Below, piece after piece: positions 21,540-29,357 of a stretch of DNA of 64,000 nt. How positions within the stretch are numbered: position 1 is the first letter of the stretch; each line of letters begins with the position of its first letter. Origin of the DNA: Sycon ciliatum (Eukaryota; Porifera; Calcarea; Leucosolenida; Sycettidae); assembly GCF_964019385.1 (NCBI RefSeq), contig NC_088651.1, positions 5,091,110 through 5,155,109 on the forward strand, in the 5' to 3' direction. The notes beneath the pieces were generated by a model that was not told the origin of the DNA, did no database searches, and saw only the letters and a program-made list of their open reading frames with translations. Position numbers and translations under genes: made by a program.

Positions 21540-23440
21540 TTTAGCAAATTTAGGTCTGCGCCTGCTAAGGGGGCGCGCGAATCGGGCCACTTCCTGGTCA
21601 CAACGGACACTTCGACAGTTAGCGGCAATGATTACTTTACACGTTACAGTTAGAAAGATTCGGCAGACTACATATGAACAAGAAATAAGTACAGGGGCAA
21701 GGAGCCATAAAAAGGTGCTTCGGCAAGGGCCAAGCAAGCAGAGAGAGATTGTCAGGAAGAGAAAAGGCAAGCTGGCTGGCGGCAACCGTATGCAAAAGTG
21801 AGGTTCGTGGCGAGATCGGTTACGGTGTCATGCAGGGCACGGTTGCGGATGTCTACAGTGAGACCGAACTTGTGGAGGAAATCGGCTCCGAGAATTGGAC
21901 TAGAAACATCGGCGATCACAAAGAGCCATGGGAATGACCGACGAAGACCGAGGTCAAGGGTGAGCGATCGACAGCCATATGTGGGAATGCTAGTTCCGTT
22001 GGCTGCACGCAACGTGTCAATGACGGCGGTCTGCTTGCCTTTGCGGAACGTGGTTGGCAAGACACTGACGGCGGCGCCAGTGTCGACTAGGAGACGCAAA
22101 CCCGTGACACGGTCTCGGACATAGAATAGGCGACATGTGGTCTGCAGGCCAGCGGTGCTGGTCGCCAACAGGGGCTGGCCAGCTAGTTTGACGACCGGGA
22201 GCAGGGTGGTCGGCAGTTCTTAGCTTGGTCGCCAAACTTGCTATGAAAGAAACACAGGCCGGGCCGACCAGGCGAGTTGTTCCGTGAGCGCGGTGGACCA
22301 GATCCACGGCCAGGGCTGCGACCCCGGGATCCGTCCAACCGTTTATGCAGAGAGCTGACGGCCTCGGTCAGGGCAGCAATCTGTTGCTCCAGGGCGGACA
22401 TCCGAGCGTCGTCCTGTGGTGGGCGTTGGATGGCGGAGACTGAGGCCTGGGTTGTCTCCATAACCCGGTCAGCAATGGCAGCTAATTCGGAAAGGCTTGT
22501 AGCCTTTGGGGTCGACGCAAGGACCAGCTGGGCATTGCTCGGAAGTCGCTGCAAAAACAGCTCCCGTAAAATCGACTCATCCAATTGGCTGGAGCCAATA
22601 AGCTGCTGCATGCGGCGCAACAGGTGGGATGGGGTGCGGTCTCCAAGCTCCTCTTCCGTGAGCAGACGCCGGAGTCGCTTCTGCTCAGACATCTGAGTGC
22701 GGGCGATGAGCTGGCTTTTCAGCGTCGTGTATGGCTCAGTCTGCGGGGGACTGATGAGCAGCTCTCGGACCTCCATGGAGAACTGCTCCGACAGTGCCGC
22801 AGCTACATAATCGAACTTGGTCCGCTGGGCAGTGATGCCACGATGACTGAAGAGACACTCAGCCCGGGCAAACCACAGAGCGGGATCCGAAGGGTAAAAA
22901 TCGGGCAGCTTGATACTGACGGCTGCCACAGCTGGGGGCCGGTCCAACTCAGGGCTACTCCCAATAACACTACCACTGGTACTGGCTGTGGCCTGTGCCT
23001 TGTTGAGCTGATCCAGCAGAGCCTGCTGCTGTTGCCTGAGCTCCATGAGTTCCTCCCTGGTAACTGAGGGTGCGTCCGGGAAAGGTTTTCCACGGCCCTT
23101 CCCGTTGCTGGCCGGCGTGGTCATGGTGAACAATGTAGCCTTGCCTACAGAAATATCGGGGTCACCAATTTAGCAAATTTAGGTCTGCGCCTGCTAAGGG
23201 GGCGCGCGAATCGGGCCACTTCCTGGTCACAACGGACACTTCGACAGTTAGCGGCAATGATTACTTTACACGTTACAGTTAGAAAGATTCGGCAGACTAC
23301 ATATGAACAAGAAATAAGTACAGGGGCAAGGAGCCATAAAAAGGTGCTTCGGCAAGGGCCAAGCAAGCAGAGAGAGATTGTCAGGAAGAGAAAAGGCAAG
23401 CTGGCTGGCGGCAACCGTATGCAAAAGTGAGGTTCGTGGC
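21540..23440 (-). mobile_element. Short LTR retrotransposon relic with gag-like and protease regions
   Basis: Two 272-bp direct repeats at 21540-21811 and 23169-23440 are identical as far as I can compare them, which points to a young insertion. On the minus strand, in order, lie the 5' LTR, a primer-site-like sequence (TTGGTGACCCCGATA), a gag-like region (23133-22183) with an N-terminal Gln-rich coiled coil, a capsid-like region and a Cys/His knuckle near its end, then a retropepsin-like region (22168-21752) with VDTGAAVSV, and the 3' LTR. No polymerase or integrase was recognised, so the copy is not whole and would be non-autonomous. The family resembles Ty3/Gypsy. I saw no clear target duplication. 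Confidence 0.85.
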
Positions 23441-24042
23441 ATACGGTACGCCAATATGCTAACGTACGCTAAAGCCAGTGCTTCCAAAAACATTGCGGAA
23501 AAGTGCAGCGTGGGCAGCACAAAAGCCACGTGGGTGACTGTGAGAATTATGACGTAGCAAGTCGTAGCACGACAATCCGCATATGCCTACCGTTCACAGG
23601 AAACGTCAGGACACACATCCTGGCGACTCCAGAACGCCCGTGATCGGCAGAAACGAGCCAGGTGCGGGATAGCGCCAGGCATGCCGATGGCACAAACAAA
23701 CAAAAAATGTTGTGGCCAGCTGTTTGTGGCCAGCTGCCTTTGATGGTACGGTACGGGACAAATACGGGGTAGCGCCGGGCGTGACACAAAAAAATTAAAA
23801 ATTAAAAATAAACAAAAAATATTAATCCCGTAGTAATGCAACAGACGTTACTTCAGTATCGTTTGGCGCTAGCCAGGGTTCACACGGCTTTGGCACGTCA
23901 CATGCATGATGAGCAAGCAAAAAAAGCATAGCGTAGGGCCCTGAGCTTCCAAGCTCTCTCGTTTGGTATTTGTTTGTTTGTGTGTTTGTTTGTTTGTTTG
24001 TTTGTTTGTGTCACGCCTGGCGCTATCCGTATCTGACGGCAA
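23441..24042. repeat. R2-derived pieces
   Basis: After about 140 bp of unassigned sequence (23441-23590), fragments of R2 appear in mixed order: an STPR-type partial unit (23590-23650), the GGTACGGGACAAATACGGGG line, a poly-A-rich patch, the CGTTACTTCAG half-palindrome, and the AAGCTCTCTCGTTT motif followed by (GTTT)n at about 23968-24008. Confidence 0.65.
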
Positions 24043-24487
24043 AAAAGCATAGGATGTTATAAATTTTTCAATTCTCCTTTTTTTTTCAGGCATATCCTGG
24101 GATTCGAACCCGCACTATCGCCCTACATGCATTCCCCCATACACTTCGCATTCATACCCATTCTTCCAAGTTGCTTCACGTTAATCTTGCGTTTGAAAGC
24201 CCTATTTGAATATTGCGGGCAGCTAGACGGTGTCGTATTACCCTCGATCGTACCTGTCCTGTACCTATTCCCTACCGTACCGTGCCATCAAAGATGGCTG
24301 GCCACAATGCATATTCAAATAGGGCTTTCAAATGCAAGATCACAATGTGAAACAACTTGGAAGAATTAGTATGTATGCGAAGTGTATCGGGGGCTGCATG
24401 CAGGGCGCGCGATAGTGCGGGTTCGAATCCCAGGTTTAAAAAAAAGGATTTTTTTTAAGAAAACATCCCTATGCTTTTTTTGTCTAG
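24043..24487. repeat. Long imperfect foldback (palindrome), ~445 bp
   Basis: The left arm from GCAAAAAAGCATAGGATGTT onward pairs with the right arm ending AACATCCCTATGCTTTTTTT. The best part of the arms (24098-24215 and 24305-24432) carries GGGATTCGAACCCGCACTAT on the left and its inverse on the right, so each arm has a B-box-like GGTTCGAATCC. The centre holds one copy of the R2 GTACC line. The element is flanked by direct repeats of the AAGCTCTCTCGTTTGGTATT/(GTTT)n line (about 23937-24020 and 24516-24603). Confidence 0.8.
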
Positions 24488-25160
24488 GTCATCAAGGCAA
24501 AAAAGCATAGCGCAGGGCCCTGAGCTTCCAAGCTCTCTCGTTTGGTATTTGTTTGTTTGTGTGTTTGTTTGTTTGTTTGTTTGTGTCACGCCTGGCGCTA
24601 TCCCGTATCTGTCCCGTATCTGTCCTGTATCTGTGACTACAAAGGCTCTACAGGATTGTACATAACAGCTGTCCACAATATTTGCGGGCTCCTGTATCTG
24701 TCCCGTACCGTACCAATATTTGTCGTATTATGTACACGACTCCCTGATGTAGAGGGAGATTTGGAAAGAAATAGGAAGACGAGGAGGAAATTAAATTAGA
24801 ATAGACGCCGAATAGGTGATAGGATGCGTCAGCATAAATAGCGTCAGCATAAACATACATGTACTTTGGAAGAGAGATCGTATCGTCTCCAAAATAAGCG
24901 TGAACGAGCGATTCAGCGCCGGTCACAGGAAACGTCGGAAGAGAGATCCCGTCGACTCCAGAACCCCCGTGATCGGCAGAGTCCGCCGCTCCCAGGCAAC
25001 GTCAGGACAGACATCCCGTTGAGTCCAGAACGCCCGTGATCGGCAGAGTCTAAGCCGGTCCCAGGAAACGTCAGGACAGACATCCCGTTGAGTCCAGAAC
25101 GCCCGTGATCGGCAGAGTCAGCGCCGGTCCCAGTGAACGTCAGGACAAACATCCCGTCGA
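24488..25160. repeat. R2 module, inverted, with STPR repeats
   Basis: Inverted R2 line order again: AAGCTCTCTCGTTT, (GTTT)n, TGTCACGCCTGGCGCTATCC, CCGTACCGTACC. From about 24816 the plus strand encodes STPR-like units (RSRRLQNPRDRQSP-like), about four 69-bp units to 25160, broken by small indels. It is a second plus-strand copy of the fragment at 21057-21350. Confidence 0.75.
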
Positions 25161-25420
25161 CGCGCAGAAAAACTAAATCTGCAGCCTCTTTTGCCGTCGG
25201 ACAGGATACGTATTATAGGAGACTGTAAAGTTATGTAATGTCCAAATTTCCACGTGAGCAGCAGGTCACTCGCGTTGATTCTTCGACGTGCGAGCCAAAT
25301 AACGCGAGCTGAACTTTCGCGTCGCAGACATCCGGTCGACGCGCAGAAAAACTAAATCTGCAGACTCTTTTGCCGTCGGACAGGATACGTATTTTAGGAG
25401 ACTGCTAAGTTATGTAATGT
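25148..25420. repeat. Pair of ~94-bp direct repeats
   Basis: Units 25148-25241 and 25327-25420 (179-bp spacing) share the core GTCGACGCGCAGAAAAACTA and the line ending TTATGTAATGT, with a handful of differences. The spacer contains CACGTGAGCAGCAGGTCACT. I do not recognise the family. The unit is far shorter than typical LTRs and shows no coding content between. Confidence 0.85.
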
Positions 25421-25705
25421 GCTCCACAGGCAACCAATGCATTCGGCGTCGTCATTGGCTCAACAGGTCAATGTACATGTATTACTACAAAAAGGCCAGA
25501 AAATCCGATTACTGTATTAAAATCAACTAATTTTCGCTGGCGATTTAATTTCGCTGATTTCGCCGCTTGGTACCAACCGGCCAAAGTAAATCGCAGGCCA
25601 CAGTTTGTCATATAGGCAAATGATGCATGATTGAGCAATGGATGCATGTGAGAGCAAAAATACCGATCGATTTCAAATTTGACGTGAAATTGCGCGTCAC
25701 GTCGG
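25421..25705. other. No recognisable feature
   Basis: Unassigned sequence with no open frame, repeat or motif I could support, apart from an ACATGTATTAC-type word near 25475. Confidence 0.5.
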
Positions 25706-25894
25706 AAACGAGAGAGCTTGGAAGCTCAGGGCCCTACGCTATGCTTTTTTGCTTGCTCATCATGCATGTTTTTGCAATACAATGATGTGGCCAATCAACG
25801 GAAAAAAAACATTTCCATCAGTTCTTATAACATGTACGATGAGCTAGGCAAAAAAGCATAGCGTAGGGCCCTGAGCTTCCAAGCTCTCTCGTTT
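25706..25894. mobile_element. 189-bp palindromic MITE-like element
   Basis: Inverted arms start AAACGAGAGAGCTTGGAAGC and extend about 45 bp through the GGGCCCTACGCTATGC line to TTTTTTGC. One arm alone, with its inner sequence (CATCATTGTATTGCAAAAACG, here split), is the start of every R2 unit. So this copy looks like the complete parent element of the R2 start motif. No clear target duplication was seen. Confidence 0.8.
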
Positions 25895-25919
25895 TAGTTC
25901 TCACTTTTTGTAATACTTA

Positions 25920-26421
25920 CCACAAGTTACCCGTCATGTGTCACACGTCTTTGGATTTTTAACCTTTGGTTTTCCCTTGATCTCTTTAGTTCCGTGTTTC
26001 CACTGATGATCGGAGCGTGAAAATCGATTTTGGAAACACACAAACCCAAACCTTGAACAAATTGTCATGTTGCGTGGTGATGTCTGCGGCATTCATACTT
26101 TTCATAGCTATTATTAAACTTTTATCTCCACGTAGATTATTTGTAAATATCACAGTACTGCTTTTCATAACTGCTGCGGTAATAATAATTGACATCTTTT
26201 TTAAATACCAACAAAATTCCTCTCTTAACGTAGTGCGTTGATTTGCATCCACCTGCCACCATTTTACTGGATTATTCTCAAGCAGGTCCGTCTTGTATTG
26301 TATTTCTATTTCTATTGTCGTTGCTCTTTTATTTTTATTTTTCATTTCCCAATTCCCAAGTCCATTCAGCCCGTGCGAATTTGTGGGCGGTTTACCACCG
26401 CTGACATTGACGCGTAAGTGC

Positions 26422-26455
<34 letters not shown>
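25920..26455 (+). other. (TAA)n-tailed sequence with hammerhead-like motif
   Basis: About 500 bp ending in an (ATA)n run at 26421-26455, the layout of a retrotransposed plus-strand sequence. It contains the hammerhead-like segment at 25994-26039. A 164-residue minus-strand frame and several short plus-strand frames have no domain I recognise. The left boundary is uncertain. Confidence 0.4.
25994..26039 (+). ncRNA. Possible degenerate hammerhead ribozyme
   Basis: The order of parts fits a type I hammerhead: a 9-bp helix I (GTGTTTCCA with TGGAAACAC), CTGATGA at 26003-26009, a 9-base stem-loop, GAA at 26019-26021, a palindromic AATCGATT as helix III, then T before helix I. Helix II is weak: the pair next to the core is U-U rather than G-C, so activity is doubtful. 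The (TAA)n-tailed context suggests a retroelement. Confidence 0.35.
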
Positions 26456-26456
<1 letters not shown>

Positions 26457-26525
26457 TAAAAAATTGGTTGTGAGCAACACTGGCTCACACTCAAATAACT
26501 GCTTTTCACCAGAAAAATATTATAT

Positions 26526-26562
26526 TTCAACGTTTCGGTCATGAAATAACCATCATCAGGAA
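26526..26562 (-). ncRNA. Hammerhead ribozyme motif, 3' arm
   Basis: On the minus strand: TTC, CTGATGA, a stem-loop II with GGTTA paired to TGACC, GAA, the self-complementary ACGT as a minimal helix III, T, then GAA pairing with the first TTC. This is the minimal hammerhead with a very short helix III known from Penelope-like elements, where activity is often in dimers. It lies downstream of the protein in sense orientation. Confidence 0.75.
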
Positions 26563-26908
26563 TGAAGTGGGCACACCGGTTAGGATGGGTTAATATACGA
26601 GGAGCGCTGCAAACTGATAACAAATCACACCTGCATGCACTATGACGAGAGAGAGAACAAAAGGACAAAACATCACCAAAAAAACCCAGGTATAGAAATA
26701 ACGCAATACGCGACAACTCTAAATATGGCACAGGTACAAGCAACAAACAGAATGTACATGTGCACTAGGTGCGTGCAGACATGTAATTGCAGGCGCTAGC
26801 AACAACAGTAGTAGTAACAGTGCACTAGTTCAAGGGGTGCAAAACCACCACCATCCAGGAAGAGCGAGTATCAGGGCCAGAAATATGTACAAGGCTTCAC
26901 CAGAGAAT

Positions 26909-27874
26909 TCACAGGAGGTCCCACCCTGCGTTATTGTTTATGCTGGGGCTCGTGTCGCGAATTTGTATTGCCTCGCGTATTCTCCTCCTGGCCCGATCCG
27001 ACTCAGTGGCAAGGACGCGAACCTCTGTGAATGCCGACTCGCCAAGCGGCAGTACCTCGCCGCCATGGTGAAGTCGGTAGTGCTCGCCCAGGGCTTTTCC
27101 AGACGTCTTGTTGCGTGAGTTATCATTGTGTTCTTTTGTTCGCGTTGCTACACTGCGGCCAGTCTCTCCAACATACTTCTCCGAGCACTTGCAGGTCAGA
27201 CGATAAACCACGTTGCGTCTTGTGCATTCTACCTCGCTCGATTGGCATGCAACGCAGGCGGCTTTAGGCCTTCCTCGTCGCCTCGGGGCAGCGGGATCCA
27301 CCCACTTACGGCAGCAAGGTCCAGTGAGGCTGGACTTAGTGACGCTGTTGGAAAGCCTTGCATTCTTGTAGATTATCTGTACATTTAGATTGTATTTGTT
27401 TAGAAGACGGTGGACCCTGTAGTGGATGGCATCCGTTTTGAATGGTAACTTCAACGTGGATCGATAGTCTTTCTTTTGTTTAGCAGGTCGTCTGGCTCGT
27501 TCATGAGCAGTCGCGATAACTTTGTCAGGAAAGTTGTTGAATTTTGATGTGTCAATAACCTTTTGCTCACTTCGCTGGCGGGCTGCAGGATCAGAGGAAA
27601 GGCGGGCCGCGCGGAGGAATTCCGAAGACGCGATGGCGAGTTTTTGCTGTTGCGGAACGCACGAGTTGAAGTCTGAGACGAGGCCACTGTGGCAAGCTTT
27701 GCGGAACAGCTCGAATGATATTGCGCCCTCGGAGGAGACATGAATAGTCGTGTCCATAAAGTCAACCGACCCAGTTTCCTCCGAAGATTGATACGTGAAC
27801 TTGATGCTCGCATTGGCGGTATTGAAGAATGCAATCAGCTGGCGGAGAAGCGCGGCCCCCAGTGTCCACAGCAT
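26909..27874 (-). pseudogene. Penelope-like RT end plus GIY-YIG endonuclease (5'-truncated)
   Basis: The frame is open upstream of its first Met and includes KRYIDDIIMLW, the catalytic motif C of Penelope reverse transcriptases; everything N-terminal to that is replaced by arm sequence. After the thumb region (VDFMDTTIHVSSEGAISFEL, LVSDFNSCVP) comes a Cys-rich linker (CVACQSSEVEC), then the GIY-YIG domain: NVVYRLTCKCSEKYVGETGR, Arg in SVATRTKEH and a downstream Glu. The protein ends SINNNAGWDLL, inside the 3' arm. The endonuclease domain looks intact over about 321 residues. The RT does not. Confidence 0.87.
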
Positions 27875-28277
27875 AATGATGTCATCAATATAACGCTTGT
27901 AACAATAACGCAGGGTGGGACCTCCTGTGAATTCTCTGGTGAAGCCTTGTACATATTTCTGGCCCTGATACTCGCTCTTCCTGGATGGTGGTGGTTTTGC
28001 ACCCCTTGAACTAGTGCACTGTTACTACTACTGTTGTTGCTAGCGCCTGCAATTACATGTCTGCACGCACCTAGTGCACATGTACATTCTGTTTGTTGCT
28101 TGTACCTGTGCCATATTTAGAGTTGTCGCGTATTGCGTTATTTCTATACCTGGGTTTTTTTTGGTGATGTTTTGTCCTTTTGTTCTCTCTCTCGTCATAG
28201 TGCATGCAGGTGTGATTTGTTATCAGTTTGCAGCGCTCCTCGTATATTAACCCATCCTAACCGGTGTGCCCACTTCA

Positions 28278-28314
28278 TTCCTGATGATGGTTATTTCATG
28301 ACCGAAACGTTGAA
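28278..28314 (+). ncRNA. Hammerhead ribozyme motif, 5' arm (inverted)
   Basis: Identical in sequence to the motif at 26526-26562 but on the plus strand, antisense to the element's protein. It comes from the inverted arm. The core CTGATGA is at 28281-28287 and GAAA at 28304-28307. Confidence 0.72.
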
Positions 28315-28417
28315 ATATAATATTTTTCTGGTGAAAAGCAGTTATTTGAGTGTGAGCCAGTGTTGCTCACAACCAATTTTTTACTTATGAAGCTGCGTGA
28401 TGCGTCCTACAAGATTT

Positions 28418-28448
<31 letters not shown>
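28418..28448. repeat. (ATA)n microsatellite
   Basis: About ten ATA units, outside the right arm of the Penelope-like element, mirroring the (ATA)n at 26421-26455. Confidence 0.9.
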
Positions 28449-28451
<3 letters not shown>

Positions 28452-28595
28452 TTCCCGTTTGTCTCTTTCCCTCAAACCAGTTGATATTATATGACTTGGG
28501 GCTCCCCGCGTGCTAGTTTGTACGTGAAGTGCGTGGGTTACAGTGAGGGCTGCGTCCCACCCGCCTGTGTGGATTCACAGGAAGTGTGAGTTACG

Positions 28596-28732
28596 AAGTC
28601 TGAAGAAAATGTTGAACGGCCTCTGCTGGGATGACGACTACACCATAGCTCAGTGGTTAGAGCATCGCTGGCTACAAGCGAGGGTCCCTGGTTCGAGTCC
28701 TGGTGGTGACAGTCAATTTTTTCTTCAGACTT
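28596..28732. mobile_element. tRNA-like sequence framed by 14-bp inverted repeats
   Basis: AAGTCTGAAGAAAA at 28596-28609 is exactly inverted at 28719-28732. Between them lies the tRNA-like sequence at 28639-28710. Outside, a ~28-bp word containing GTTTGTCTCTTTCCCTCAAA is directly repeated at about 28454-28482 and 28735-28763. The arrangement suggests a SINE or a small inverted-repeat element that carries a tRNA head. Confidence 0.55.
28639..28710 (+). ncRNA. tRNA-derived sequence (pseudo-tRNA or SINE head)
   Basis: A 72-base cloverleaf can be drawn: acceptor arm 5 of 7 pairs, D arm GCTC/GAGC, anticodon arm TCGCT/AGCGA, T arm 4 of 5 pairs with GTTCGAGTC. A box (TAGCTCAGTGG) and B box (GGTTCGAGTCC) are both consensus. 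The anticodon loop GGCTACA has G instead of the invariant T at position 33 and would read CTA, and the first two acceptor pairs fail, so this is not a normal tRNA gene. Pol III promotion is possible. Confidence 0.7.
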
Positions 28733-28762
28733 TTTCCGTTTGTCTCTTTCCCTCAAACCATT

Positions 28763-29161
28763 TGAAACGAGAGAGCTTGGAAGCTCAGGGCCCTGCGCTA
28801 TGCTTTGTTGCCTAGCTCATCGTGCATGTTGTTAGAACTTATGGAAATGCTTTTTCCTTTGATTAGCTACATCATTGTATTGCAAAAACGTTTCAATGAG
28901 ATACTGAAGTACAAGTAACGCCTTCTGCATAGCTATGGGACCGGCGCTGACTCTGCCGATCACGGGCGTTCTGGAGTCGACGGGATGTCTGTCCTGACGT
29001 TTCTTGGGACCGGTGCTGACTCTGTCGATCACGGGCGTTCTTCTTCTTATTATTATTATACTAACGGCAACTAACATCCATTCTGATTGCATTTACTCGT
29101 CTCCCTACTTCGTATTTCTCTCAGAAAATCTCCCCGTACAGCAGGGAGTCGTTTACATAAT
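28763..29161. repeat. R2 module, partial
   Basis: R2 unit from AAACGAGAGAGCTTGGAAGC with STPR-type 69-bp units (28936-29040), a (TTA)n patch and the AGCAGGGAGTCGTTTACATA line, where it is interrupted by the LINE. The other half of that hairpin (GACTCCCTGCT) is found at 36484, beyond the LINE. Confidence 0.8.
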
Positions 29162-29163
29162 AT

Positions 29164-29194
<31 letters not shown>

Positions 29195-29357
29195 TTCAAC
29201 ATCTCCTGGCCCGTCCGAAGACTGCCAATAAACATGAGAGGTCAGGTGATAGCCAACCACGGCAAGCTAAAAAGGGGAAAAAAAGAAAGATGCTGTCAGA
29301 GAGGGAAAGGAGATAGGGAGAGAAAAAGAAAGGGAGGCACATTAATAATACCTGGGA

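Larger units (their letters stand above)
26457..28383 (-). mobile_element. Truncated Penelope-like element with inverted arms
   Basis: A 962-bp central unit (26939-27900) lies between inverted arms of 482 bp (26457-26938) and 483 bp (27901-28383) that differ, by eye, only in one A/T-run length. The sense strand is minus. The 3' arm holds the last codons of the protein, the 3' untranslated region and a hammerhead motif; the 5' arm is an inverted copy of it joined to the protein at the reverse transcriptase YIDD motif. Such inverted terminal copies with 5' truncation are a known Penelope habit. (ATA)n runs lie outside both arms (26421-26455 and 28418-28448). Confidence 0.88.

Noticed and set aside
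21540-23440. Host gene with an aspartic protease domain
   Set aside because: The protease-like and gag-like regions lie exactly between two identical long direct repeats, so an LTR element explains them.
26421-28448. Penelope-like element read as a TIR DNA transposon because of its inverted arms
   Set aside because: The protein is RT plus GIY-YIG, the arms contain 3' coding and ribozyme sequence, and no transposase or target repeat was found.
28639-28710. Functional tRNA gene with a CTA anticodon
   Set aside because: Position 33 is G, the outer acceptor pairs fail and the flanks are repeat-like; a SINE head or pseudogene fits better.
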